Of a stretch of DNA of 64,000 nucleotides, positions 19,262-30,408 are shown piece after piece. Under the pieces are notes generated by a model. The model was not told the origin of the DNA. It searched no databases and saw only the letters and a program-made list of their open reading frames with translations. The stretch's first letter is position 1. Every line of letters starts with the position of its first letter. The DNA comes from Biomphalaria glabrata (Eukaryota; Mollusca; Gastropoda; Planorbidae). The position numbers were made by a program, and so were the translations under genes. The stretch is from contig NC_074716.1 of assembly GCF_947242115.1 (NCBI RefSeq), forward strand, positions 4,442,001 through 4,506,000, read 5' to 3'.

Positions 19262-20026
19262 CAGTGGCGACGCTAGGGAGTTTCCAGGCGTGCGAACGCC
19301 GACGGTTACTCCGAAGCGATTATGTTTGGATGAACATTATTAATGGAACAAGAGTAAAATGGTATATTTTACAATTATGAATGAATTATCTCTGAATGTA
19401 GATTAGGTGGATGGCCATTTGTATAATGTTAAATAAAGGGGAAAAAAATACACCAACGTCATATTTTATTGTGAAAATTGTTTTTGGAAAGGGGTGACAG
19501 TGGGTGGGACACCATAAGATAATCGCTCCAGGTGACAACGGCAACACGACAAACGTATCACGACAATGGACCTCATTCCCCAATCGTAAACAAACAACAT
19601 TTAGCCACGTGATAATATTGATAAAACAACGGGGAAAAACTGTCACGTGACAGCCTGTGAGTATTACGTAATTTGTATCGAAGAGATAGAGAATCACGTG
19701 GCTAAATGTTGTTTGTTTACGATTGGTGAATGAGGTCCATTCATTCACCTTGCAATTTGTGAAGTTAAACATGTAGAAACAAAAGTTATCAATCCACTGT
19801 ATTTATCTTTAATGTAAACCGATTATGCATGCTACATGAACCGATCGTCAGTCAGATATTTGTCGTATTAACCATTTAACCAATTTTATGTGAACAAGGC
19901 ACCTAGGTGCATCTGGTTAACCATTTGTAAGGAGAACGAATCGTCAGGTGAACCAATTGTCGTGAAAGATTTGTCGGTGAACGATTAGTCGTGGAACCGG
20001 TGACACCAACCTTAGCACCGCTTCTG
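19262..20026. mobile_element. hAT MITE carrying a near-perfect hairpin
   Basis: The left end CAGTGGCGACGCTAGGG and the right end CCTTAGCACCGCTTCTG are imperfect inverted repeats. The flanks TAGTAAAG (19254-19261) and TTGTAAAG (20027-20034) match at 7 of 8 positions. It contains the inverted repeat 19565-19741 and, at 19840-20000, degenerate short repeats of the form GTGAACGATTAGTCGT. Confidence 0.75.
19565..19741. repeat. 49-bp inverted repeat with CACGTG boxes
   Basis: Arms 19565-19613 and 19693-19741 are reverse complements with a single mismatch (GGGGAATG against GGTGAATG). Each arm ends in CACGTGAT or ATCACGTG at the inner side. The 79-bp loop region contains the 14-bp palindrome CTGTCACGTGACAG (19640-19653), a third CACGTG. 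Confidence 0.95.
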
Positions 20027-20083
20027 TTGTAAAGACAACTAGGCTACAATTTAAATTCAGTAAAAATCATGTGTCTTTGTGAC

Positions 20084-20773
20084 CAGGGCCAGATTTAAGT
20101 AAGGAGAAACCCTGCGCATGATTTTATGGAGGCTTCGACCTGTTTTGATATTATTAATAAGCAGATCTAAAAGTAGGGTATATTTTTAAAGGATGAACAG
20201 ATCGTACTAATAAATTTAATCACATTGAGCTTCCGTTATTTACACAATTATTTATTGTACCTAACAAGACATATAACAATGAAATTAATTATTATTTTTG
20301 GTATCGAATAATAGAAATAAATCATACTTATTGAGACACGTGGCTGTTTATATGGAGTGATTCCCATTATTACGTTTTGTACAAGCTTTTTCTCCTACTT
20401 CCCATTCCGGGATCAAGTTGAAAATTTGCTTAATTATTCATTGTTGGTAACAATGAATAAATCAATAAAAAAAAAATTACCAATTAGTTAATCAATTAGT
20501 GTTAATTGGTAAATTTTTTATATAACAATGGAGCATATTCCTGCACTATTGAGATATATTAAGAGATATATGGAAGTGATATTCCCTTAGATGAGTTTTA
20601 TTATCTTGCCGGTATCTGCACATTGTAGAGCTATGACAATATTTTTTTTAATTATATTAAAATGTATATAAAAAAGGTATATTAAAAATGTATATTTTTT
20701 TAGTTTGTTGAGGTCCTCTTTAAAGTGAGGCATGGTTGGCCGCACAGACTACTCTGTGTTTAATCCGGCCCTG
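20084..20773. mobile_element. hAT MITE (CAGGGCCRGATTTAAG termini)
   Basis: The left end CAGGGCCAGATTTAAGT faces TTTAATCCGGCCCTG at right. A perfect 8-bp duplication TTTGTGAC (20076-20083 and 20774-20781) bounds it and fits the Ac-type target pattern nTnnnnAn. The interior holds a family P repeat fragment (about 20375-20560). A lone left terminus of the same kind is seen at 992. Confidence 0.9.
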
Positions 20774-20781
20774 TTTGTGAC

Positions 20782-21760
20782 ACCATGTCGTGGCCATGTT
20801 ACATAATATTTGACTGAAATGCTTTCAATAATGATAATGTAATGTGAAAATAACTTCGCCAAGAGGCAAAGAGTTCATGGCGCACACCAGGGAAAGCCCA
20901 TGTGAAGCGGGTGTAGCAACAGACATGGACCTATTGAGGAAATAGCCCAGCACACAGTCCGATGAAGTACCGCGTTAAATTCATTTTTCAAAGACAAGTG
21001 TGTCAATAGGCCTAGCGTTGTGCATGGTTGTTGGACTAAGTGACATGACATTGGGTGACAATAATTTTGGATTTTGGCTTGTCATTCATTAAAATTTCAT
21101 TACAACGACTTCTTTTGTGTCTGAAATGTGTCAACATATGTAGGTCACAGTTGGGTCATCTTAGCCTCGTACAACTCTTCTTTTATCTTCCTACAGCGAA
21201 ATATTCGCCTAATTATTTATATTATTATCATCTAGTCTTCAACTTTGACGTGATAATGGTTCAATCAGATACTGTAGGATTTCATTCCTAGCAAAGGATC
21301 TCAAATCGATACATACTTAACCCTTAGTGTCGTAAGGTGTTCTAAAAGCTGACCCCTTGCCCTTACTTCAACAAAATCAAAGGAATCTTCTAACTATCTA
21401 TTTCAATTATATTCATCAGAATGACTAGACTATCGATCGACGAGATAAAATGATCAGCCATTTTGAAAATTCTCTGACCTGTTCTCTAAGTCATTAGCAT
21501 TTGAAATAGCGTTGAAGCAAACTAAGAGCGAAAAAAAAAATTCGCTTTATTCCTGTCACCATGACAAACACATTTCGTCATTGTATATAGTCTAGAAATT
21601 GCTATGTAATTATCCTTTATTTGTATTTTTTTTTTGTAAGATAAGACTGTAGTACCAGCAAATTGCTATAGTTTAATTTTTTTGTTTTCTGAAATTATCC
21701 TTACAAGCAGTAATAAAGAAATGTAAGGTGAAGGTTCGAACTAATAAGGTATTTTCACTG
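20782..21760. other. unassigned DNA
   Basis: I see no supported gene. At about 21120-21165 a short + frame reads CVNICRSQLG, resembling the Cys-rich LINE tail at 34430-34595; it is too short to call. Confidence 0.3.
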
Positions 21761-21764
21761 AAGA

Positions 21765-22580
21765 TGTATATTTTATCCTCAAACCCCCCTGGCGGGGGGT
21801 TTAAACTCAAAACCCCTTTGGCTACGCTCGTAGATTTTAGAGTGAGTAATTTGCTTTTATTTATATTGAAGAGGTACTTTTTAGCTTCAAACTCCACTGG
21901 AGGGGAGTTTAAACTCAAAACCCCTTTGACTACACTCATAACATTTTGAATGCATAATTTGCTTTGTTTTTATTATTAAAGAGGTATTTTTTACCTTCAA
22001 ACCCCGCTGAAGTGGGGTTTAAACTCATATCTGAGTCAAAACCCATTTAGCTACGCTCATAACATTTTGAGTGTGTAATTAGCTTTTTTTTATATTGAAG
22101 AGGGGGTTTATCGTAAATTTTAGAGGGGGGTTTAAAATCAAAATCTTCCTTAACTGTGCTCTTGGAATTAGTAGATTTTCGTTTGCATTTTTTTTTTTGT
22201 TTTGTTTTATAGAAGAGGGGGAGTTAACTGCAAAAACCCCAGGTAGAGGGTTTAAAACTCAAAACCCCTGGTAGGGGGTTTTAAACACAAAACCCCTGGT
22301 AGGAGTTTTTAAACTCGAACCCCTCTGGTAGGGGTTATAAACTCGAACCCCTCTGGTAGGGGTTTTTAAACTCGAACCCCCCTAGTAGGGGGTTTTAAAG
22401 TCAAAACCCCTTTGGTTGTGCTGGGGCAAGTGATGGTTTAGTATTAAAAACTCACCTAAAATAAACAAAATCAAAGCAAAAAAAATCAGTCATTAAATTC
22501 CGACTCCCCCCCTTCGGGGAGGGGGGGATTTCATTTCGGGGGGGGGGTTTGAACCCCAAACCCCCCCCCGGCTACGCCCA
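21765..22580. repeat. AAACCCC/GGGGTTT palindromic tandem array, copy 1
   Basis: Units of about 110 bp first (TTTAAACTCAAAACCCCTTT followed by GCTACGCTC), then short units of the form CCCCTGGTAGGGGTTTTAAA. The array ends in long C and G tracts and CGGCTACGCCCATG. The same order of blocks occurs at 51890-53110. Each short unit can fold as CCCC-TGGTA-GGGG. No coding capacity. Confidence 0.85.
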
Positions 22581-22916
22581 TGCTCCAAGCACTTGCACTT
22601 TTTAGGACAATAATGTTTGTTTTTTTGTTGTTTTTTTTGGGAGGGTGGGGGGGGGGGTATAGAACTCTAATTCGGAGACCCAAAAGAAAATGGGTGGGTG
22701 GGGGGGGGGGGCGCATTCACATTTTTTTTTACTGCTGCTGCTATGCACGTGGATGTATATTCGGATAATCCTTCGGATGAAAAAAAAAAGGTTAAAACAT
22801 TTATTGGCTTTCAGCAATGCAGCTATAGGCGTTTTAACTGCAGCGACGTTTCCAACATCTTGTCTACGTATTGGAAGGTTTTTGTTACAGTGGGGGGAAG
22901 GGTGGAGGGGCCCGCA

Positions 22917-23101
22917 CAAGACCATTCGTTATAGAAGGCCTGAGCACTTGCATGCAACGTCACAATTTGTGGGCAGTTTAGACCAATAGCTCGTTGTCAG
23001 GTCACAGGTCTGTACGACGTGGCAACGATCTATTGGTCTAAGCTGCCAACAGGTTGTGACGTTACAGGTCTGTGTTTAGGTCTTTTATAATGAATGGTCT
23101 C
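22917..23101. mobile_element. foldback MITE with 8-bp target duplication
   Basis: The element is almost a full palindrome. The left arm starts AAGACCATTCGTTATAGAAG and the right arm, reverse-complemented, starts GAGACCATTCATTATAAAAG; both go on to GACCAATAG and GTTGCC/GTTGTC. GGCCCGCA occurs at 22909-22916 and 23102-23109, a perfect 8-bp duplication. Confidence 0.85.
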
Positions 23102-23309
23102 GGCCCGCATGAGCCCAGTTTCCTGGTGCCTAAATATATCTGGCGTTGTGCCATTTGTTTGATTTGTAAAAAAAAAAAAATATGATCCTCTTAATAGTTA
23201 ATGGAGAGATGAGTAAAATCGTTAAATTAGATAATTGGTAATCAACATGTGTGCTCTATCCAGAAGAATTGAAGAAATTAATTGTAAATAAAATAAATGA
23301 GAAATAGAC

Positions 23310-23690
23310 GAGCTCTCATCCAGATCACAAGAAAGATGACGCTTACTATAAGCTATCCCGACAAGACCAACGTCTAATCTTTCGACTCAGGGCCGGACGC
23401 AGCAGAATGCGACAACACATGTACCGGAAGCTCAAAATTGGAACCAGTGAAATCTGCCCATGTGGAGTGTCACCAGAGAATGCTGACCACGTCCTCCAAA
23501 ACTGCTCTCTTTACCAAGAGGCTCGTATAAACACTGGCCCCAAAACACCTCAATAGAAAGAATACTATATGGAGAGCTCCCTGATTTGGAAACCACTGCG
23601 CAGTTCATCTCATGTACTGGTCTAGTCATCTGAACACTCCAACATAACAAATGAGAACGAAGAAGAAGAAGAAGAAAAACATTGATGTCC
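23310..23690 (+). mobile_element. RNase-H-type LINE 3' end with GAA tail
   Basis: The + strand encodes KKDDAYYKLSRQDQRL, then LRAGRSRMRQHMYRKLKIG and the zinc knuckle CPCGVSPENADHVLQNC. A (GAA)n tail follows at 23650-23678. This is the extreme C-terminus of a LINE polyprotein; everything upstream is missing. A diverged relative is at 10226-10546. Confidence 0.8.
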
Positions 23691-23732
23691 CGCTCTCAGT
23701 CCCCGTCGTCCTGCGAGAGGTTCAGTGTAGGA
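23686..23732 (+). mobile_element. SINE family B, first part (split by two hATs)
   Basis: CCCCGTCGTCCTGCGAGAGG matches the family B body. The copy resumes at 24552-24574 and again at 25278-25315. Confidence 0.8.
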
Positions 23733-24551
23733 CAGTGATGCCAAAAGTGCGGGCCATATCCGGCCCGCGAAGTGGTTCCATCCGGCCCCCCGAAACATCG
23801 GCACAAGGTGTAGAAAATCACGTCCTCACAACACAACAACAACAACAAATTTAAAAATCTTTTCCTACTTTAGGGCTCTCATTATTTCTTTGTTGGATTA
23901 TGATACTGGTAAAAAGTCAACATGTCTGTTTTATGCAAACGTGAAATTGTATTTCTTTTCTAAACACTTAACACTCAACATCATAACACAAACAAATCTG
24001 TTGTAAGACTGCTCTTCAGACATGCTCATAATATCAGTAAAGAAACGAAGATGAATCTTCAGACTGCGAATGCGTAAAACAAAAAGTGCTTGCTAGCAGT
24101 AAGTCAAGAAAAGAATGCAGTTGAAGCTGTCACGTGACAAGTCGATTGAATGACAGGGAGGAAAATGTCCATTTCAATGTCAAGAGACAGGGAGCAGACT
24201 TTGAAATATTTTCTGACGAGTCCACCGACATATCTGATACTAAAACAACTCTTGGCATTTATTCGCTGCACAAATAGCAATTTTGAAATCATAGAAGCTA
24301 GAAGCCCCTACTGATAAAGACCTGTTTAAAGAAGTTTCAAACCATCACAAAGGCTGCTCTAGGTTGGTGTCTCAGTTATGAAGCCAGATGAGAAGAAGTT
24401 GGTTTCCGATAAACTTATCATTCATTAGTATTATAAGTACTGGAGTCGCGGGGTTCTAATAAAATTGGTCAACTGTTTATTTCCTTTTTTAAAAACGATT
24501 TTGGCGATAAATTAAAATGGCCCGTAGGCCGCGAAAGGCTGGGCATCACTG
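23733..24551 (+). mobile_element. hAT relic 1 of a tandem pair (CAGTGATGCC termini)
   Basis: The left end is CAGTGATGCCAAAAGTGCGG and the right end GGCTGGGCATCACTG, with GGCCCGCG-type subterminal repeats. A perfect duplication GTGTAGGA flanks it (23725-23732 and 24552-24559). Around 24180-24350 the + strand keeps scraps of a hAT transposase of the GTF2IRD2-like kind, for example TDKDLFKEVS, heavily mutated. Confidence 0.93.
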
Positions 24552-24574
24552 GTGTAGGATGTAATTATCTAGAA
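24552..24574 (+). mobile_element. SINE family B, 23-bp middle part
   Basis: GTGTAGGATGTAATTATCTA continues the SINE body (GGACTAGGAAGTAAACTATC in the reference copy). It consists almost wholly of the two target duplications of the flanking hAT elements. Confidence 0.75.
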
Positions 24575-25277
24575 CTGTGATGCCCAAAATACGGCCCGCG
24601 GGCCAGATGCGGCCCGCGACGTGGTTCCATCCAGCCCGCCGAAATGTCGGCACAAAGTGTAGACAACCCCATCGAAAAAAAAAAAAAGCTGACTTATGTA
24701 TCTTTACCTACGTTAGGGCCCTTCATTTTTCTTTAATTGATTGGTACCATGACCTTTAACATTAGTGTGTTTAGGAAATGAGAATCTACCAGAAAAAGAG
24801 AACGGATCTTAACTCTTTTTTTTTGTGTGGATCATGAGAATAAGCCAACTTATGTCATCTATAAAAAAAAGTGTGGCTGTTTCCAAAAAGAATAACATCT
24901 AAACGTCATTAGGAAACAGATATTCTTGGTTTGAGCCGTGAATAAAAAGATTGTTAGACTACGGCTTGAGATTGGAGGATTGTTGGAAATATTTACCAAA
25001 AAGCGACAAGAAAATGAGTCGACGTCAAAGCTAGCTACAATGTTGTTCTTTTTTTATCAGTACAGAAATAGGGCCATTTTCTGACGCGTGAAAAAAAATC
25101 ACTTCAGATATCCAATTCCTTAATGTAAGTACTAGCTCCACAGTTTTTCTAATCTAATAGTTTCAAATTCAGGTAATTTTTTTTTTTTTGTATGTGTACA
25201 TTTTCGTTCATGTGGCCCGCGACACGAGCGTCAGAAATTAAAATGGCCCGCAGGTCGAATTAGGTTGGGCATCACTG
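24575..25277 (+). mobile_element. hAT relic 2 of the tandem pair
   Basis: The left end CTGTGATGCCCAAAATACGG and right end AGGTTGGGCATCACTG belong to the same family as 23733-24551. The left inner sequence GGTTCCATCC..CCCGCCGAAATGTCGGCAC is also shared. A perfect duplication ATCTAGAA flanks it (24567-24574 and 25278-25285). No transposase frame remains. Confidence 0.93.
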
Positions 25278-25315
25278 ATCTAGAACATTGAAGAAACATC
25301 TGAATTATATGTATA
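25278..25315 (+). mobile_element. SINE family B, tail part
   Basis: ATCTAGAACATTGAAGAAAC followed by ATCTGAATTATATG corresponds to the reference tail ATCTTCAACTCTGAAGGAAC then ATCCGAAACATG. Confidence 0.7.
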
Positions 25316-25609
25316 ATTGATCAAGACATTTTACTTTATTCTGTATGGTTAATAAGGATGAATAAAACAATGCAAGCTTTTATATCTTAAAATCGAATGG
25401 AACAAAGGTTTTGAAATATCTCTTTTTTTTAACATAAAAAAATAGAAATACAGTTTTAAATTACAATTTATCACGCGATAAAAGGGGATCTAACTATGTA
25501 AATACTCAAATTCACTAAGTTGCGTCCCTTCCATTAACACTTTATTTATTGTACAGCGATGGTGCAGACGATTCTTTCGAAAAAAATTTTATTACAAACG
25601 GCATGTTGA

Positions 25610-25651
25610 AATGGCTAATGGCTAATGCAAGACTTTAAAGTAAAGTAGCAA
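25610..25651 (+). mobile_element. CR1-like LINE, part left of the Helitron
   Basis: The last bases, AAAGTAAAGTAGCAA, are the codons K-V-A-I of the LINE C-terminal domain and continue at 31956 across the inserted Helitron. Confidence 0.75.
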
Positions 25652-26437
25652 TCTATACTATAAAGTAGAATGTGAGGTGTATGTATGTTACTTATAGACA
25701 TCAAAACCGCTTGACCAATCTTGATAAAACTTGGAAGGAATGTTTCTTGGGTACCAACTTAGACCTTCGTGTATGTATCGTAGCCCTAAAACAAACTTAA
25801 GACCCTAAAAAAAAATAAAGTTGTCCGACTCATTTACAGCTATACCAGTAACTTACGTTTATCGAACAAGTTAAGCTCATTCGCCGACATTTTTTATGTT
25901 TGAATTTGTGTATCTCCGTAAAAATTAGACCTAGAAAAAAACTGATTGTATCTGTGAACTCCTCATCCATTTTTCTTAAAAAGTAGACATGTTTTATTCT
26001 ATTACTACTCATAGTTAAACTCATATTTGATGTTAAAATGGGTCAGGTTGATGATTTCAAAAGATTAAATTATCGAACACTTTTTTAGCTTTATCGAACA
26101 TATGAAGAACTTATCGAACACACGAGAAGTATGGTGTTTTAAAAGTGTTATAATCCTAAAATTTTGTGAAAAGTATGGTGTTTCAAAAGTGTTATAATCT
26201 ATATTTTTTTTTATTTATATCATTTTCTATTTACGCCATGTCAAGAAAGACAGATTTTTAGTCATTTTCAAATGGTCCACATCGAAGGAATCTTTCACTG
26301 ATCAGCTCTGCTTAGAAACTGACGGTGCTAAGCCCAGTAACGCATTACCGTAGTACTTATTTAGGTCTAAGCTATTTTGAGACATAAGGCCATTAATAAA
26401 TTAAATCCAGATATTATTTATTTGAGGGAGAGCCTAA

Positions 26438-26780
26438 TAAGCTTTGGTAGCCAATAGATATTCCCGCCCTCCCCAAGTCATTGCAGGACACAACAGTTTA
26501 CTTGGTTGACCTAAAAACAAAACATACGGTACGCGGCCCTACGTAACTAGCCGCCGATCTAGCACGCTCAGTGTATGTAACAGCCTAAAAGTCAGTGCTA
26601 GATATTTTTCGATCTGGGCGGGGAGGGGGGGGGTGTTGAAAAGCTATGGTAGCTTGCAAGCTGTGTTACCTATAGATGTAGATAAATCCGCCCTCCCTAA
26701 ACCACCTGGTTGACCAAAAAAAAACAAACAACGTATTTTAGAGCACGCTTAGTATTTGTCACACACACACACAAACAACA
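26438..26780. repeat. diverged direct duplication within the Helitron
   Basis: AAGCTTTGGTAGCC, CCCGCCCTCCC and TTGGTTGACC followed by GCACGCTCAGTGTATGT recur about 205 bp later as AAGCTATGGTAGC, CCGCCCTCCC, TGGTTGACC and GCACGCTTAGTATTTGT. Confidence 0.55.
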
Positions 26781-27559
26781 TAACTATATATACTACGTAT
26801 CTATCATGGCTAGTGTTTGTGACCTAATTAGCGGCTTGACCGTAGGTACTCGACTGATGGCTCCTCCCCCTTTCCCCTCAACATTGTTCTTACCACAACT
26901 TGAACAATGTTTTGGGGCTGTGTTGATGGCCTGGTTTACACCTGTGTGTTACGCTATCACTGACCATTTTTTTTTTGTTGTGTGTTAGTCTGGTGGCTGC
27001 GTTTGGAGTGAGTCTTGAAATTTACGTTGTTACTTTGCACTGAAAAAGTGTGAATGTTGGAGAGTGGAAGCGCGGGTAAGGGGGTGTAGGCAGAATAAGA
27101 GAGTGGTTAAATGCGTTATTGTTATTATTTTTGTGTATTTGTGATGTTTCAAAGGAGTGTCTTTGTAGCGCATTAATATATATATATAACTATATATATA
27201 AATAATTTTATAGACCCGGCGCCACACGTCTAGATCGAGAAGCACAACTGACTATGTATTTGAGGCTGACGTCACATTCTAATGGTCGATCAATTATTGA
27301 TGATCTCTGGATACAGTGTCTTGACTGTTTCTCTCCCCCACCCCGACCTTTTTTTTTTACCTGCCCAAGACATTTTTATTTCAAAATACCATATCTGCAT
27401 TCTATACCTCCCCCTTTGCCCTTTCGTTTTATTAATATCTCTTCACATCAAGCACATGCGCTAGGTATTGGTTTATAACACATAATTCAGAAGTTAATAG
27501 AATGGGGCAAATTCAGAAGTTAATAGAATGGGGCATCTGAAAAAGAAACAACAACTGAA

Positions 27560-27560
<1 letters not shown>

Positions 27561-27612
<52 letters not shown>

Positions 27613-27778
27613 AGGAAACCTCAGCTTTTTAGCTTTTGACTTCAGTTGTCTAGCTTAGTACATCCTAGGAATCCTTGGGCTTTTGCCTCTTTTCTTTGCC
27701 TCTTTTTTGGGCGTTGCCTCTTTTTTGGGCTATAGGCCTCTTTATTGGGCTTTTTTTTTTTTTTTTTTTTTTTTTTTT
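27561..27778. repeat. two long poly-T runs
   Basis: T runs span about 27561-27612 (one C) and 27742-27778. Between them GCCTCTTT(T)TTGGGC recurs three times. One of the runs could be the poly(A) tail of the minus-strand LINE at 28984-30408; that is inference. Confidence 0.7.
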
Positions 27779-27958
27779 CAAATAAAAAACACAAAAACAT
27801 CATTCTAAATTAATAATTAACACAAGGAAAATTTCATAAAAAACAAAAAATAAACAAATTAAAAAATAAATAAATAAAAAAAAAAAAAAAAGACATTTTT
27901 ATCAAAGTCATATTCCAGGATTTTGAGTATGATCGCGGAGTAGGATGCAGCAAAGATA

Positions 27959-28095
27959 CATAAAATGGTCACAGTAATGGGTCCAGAAAATGATGACAGC
28001 AGAGTTCCAATAAAATGATGACAGCAAAGGTCCAGAAAAAGGTGACAGCAACGGTCCATAAAATGTTGACAGCAAATGTCCAGAAATTGGTGAAA
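27959..28095. repeat. 24-bp tandem repeat, about five units
   Basis: Units of the form AGAAAATGATGACAGCAGAG-GTCC repeat at 24-25-bp spacing with substitutions, and give an 8-residue periodicity in the minus-strand frame. Confidence 0.8.
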
Positions 28096-28983
28096 AATAA
28101 AAAAAAAAAAAAAAAAAACCTTCACAAAAATTTTGAAGGTGTTCCTTAAAATGAGTATTGCCAAACTATATTATTATTTTATTTTTTTTTTAAAGACTTA
28201 TGAGTTATTAGCATTCATTTTTATTTATATTTATATTTATTTTTGCAACAATTTTTCCCTTAAGAAACCAAGACAGAGGACCTCCATCCTATATCATTGG
28301 ACATTCTCTAGGGTCTGCTAGAGTTACAAAAATGTACATAAATGAAGCAAATTCGTTTCTATTTAAGTACAGAGCACAAAGTAAGTGTGTGTGTGAAGAG
28401 CTTAAAAAATTATTTCATTTTGGCATATAACTCATTTTAAGATTAGATTTATTATTATTATAATTTATTGTAATAGTGTTTTTCTTTTCCGTTTCTGTTT
28501 TATTTTTCAACCATTTATTAGTCCATTGGGTCCATTTTCATGAAATCCTGTCCTGTTTGGGTTGTCTTGAAGATTTATTAATTTGGTCAAGGGGTGTAAC
28601 CAAAAGAAATTTCCGCTTTGCATCTTCCAGTCCTAATTGTCTCTCTTGTTGAGAAAAGAAATTAATAAATAGTTTATAGGTAGTTTTTAGTAATTATAAT
28701 TTTAAAGCAAATAAATGGTGTATTAAAAACATACACATGCAAGTTTTTAATAGTTATTACTCATACAAACACACACACCCATACATTCAACCTTATTTTC
28801 CTCATTGTTTAAACAGACTTTATAAATTGATAATTTATGATACAAATGGTATCTACCAATTCATTGATAGAAAATATGGGATTCCTTGAACAGAAAAATA
28901 ATAAATAAATAAATAAATAAATTCCTTAATTTAATATATAACATATGTACATACAATGGGTCAATGTAAAAATACATTTGGGG

Positions 28984-30408
28984 TTAGCCTTTATAGAGTT
29001 CAATTTTAAAGTTAACTATATTTCTATATATTATGTCCAAATCATTAGGGTTAAAAATGACATTATGATACACAACTTTAAGTCTACTGTTCCATACTAA
29101 GTTTCTATATTCTGATATAATTATTAAGTTAAAATTATGTATCATCTTGTGTTTAGTTTTAGGTAGCTTATTTAAGAGAATAGATAAATTAATATTTACA
29201 TTGGTTTCACAATTTCCCTCTAATAAATCTCTTACAGTATTTCTAACATTACTAAATAAAGAACATTCTAAATATAAATGCTTTTCATTGTCACCATTAA
29301 CAGATTGACAAAATTTACAATAATTTACACCAGGTTTTTTCTTTGAAAATGGAGTCATCCCAAAGATAAGTCTGTAAGATATTTCTTTAGCTTTTGTTGC
29401 AATGTGTTTGTTATGAAGGTTAGTAAAAGTGTCTTTAAAATCTGTTATATTTAAATCTTTTCCCCATTTAATCCTAATAGCTAAGTTTTCTTGTAACTGT
29501 TTTTTTAATGTTGTGTATATTTCTTTGTATTTATTGTGTATTAAAGGTTCATTGCCAGAAAGAGTTCTTGAGATGGATCTATAAAAAGGATGTAAGTTTG
29601 TGCCAAAATAGTGTGGAGTGTTGTTTTGTATTGGAATTAAATTGCTTAATCTCAAACCATAATAGTATATTGTGAGGGGGAAATCATTTGGATTCTTAAC
29701 TACTTGACCTATGAATTTTAATCTGAGTGCACATATTTTAGTTTTGATGTCTTGTAAATTGATCCCCCCATCCTCTTTGTTTTGAATGATTGTAGTATGT
29801 TTGATGTTTCTAAGTGTGTTTTTGAAGATGAAACTTCTAATTATGTTATTTAATTGAAATATGTATTTTGTAGGGGGTTCTATAATATTGGCTAAATAGA
29901 CTATCTTTGGGATGACCAAATTGTTTATAAGGATGGCTCTACCAAAAATAGTAGAACCTGTGTGCTTGTACATGTTAAATATATTGGATGCCTTAATAAT
30001 AATATTTTTCCACTGATCTTCACAGAAGAAAAAAGGGTTACTATTGTATTCTATACCACATATTTTGATTTTATTTACAAGTTTAAAAGAATATTTTTCC
30101 TTAAATGTCCACTTCCCTACACCCATTATTGAGGATTTATTTATATTAATTTTAGAACCACTGGCATGGCCAAAAATTGTAAACTTTTTAACTATGTTAT
30201 TAATATCATTTTCAGAGGAGGGAAAAAATGTTGTGTCGTCGGCATAAGCCTTAACTTTGACTACTGGGATGGGTCCCGGGATTTTTGTTCCTTTGATAGA
30301 TGGGTCTGACCTAATAGATTCTAGAAAGGGTTCTAGACAAAGGATGTATAAAACTGAATACATTCCACTGTGTTCCACCCTGCAATGTGGCATTGATACT
30401 ATTAGCAT
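28984..30408 (-). mobile_element. L1/Tx1-type LINE, 5'-truncated reverse transcriptase
   Basis: An uninterrupted 474-codon minus-strand frame begins within the RT palm. AYADDTTFF holds the catalytic Asp pair, followed by GSKININKS, the thumb-like GGINLQDIKTKICALRLKFI, RLIFGMTPF and a C-terminal Cys/His cluster, CKFCQSVNGDNEKHLYLEC. The wording and order are those of Tx1/L1 elements. Endonuclease and RT fingers are missing. The open frame suggests fairly recent arrival in the Helitron, or capture by it. Confidence 0.85.

Noticed and set aside
22531-22989. Overlapping frames rich in Gly, Pro and Trp
   Set aside because: They come from homopolymer G/C tracts and the foldback MITE; none has a domain or conserved context.
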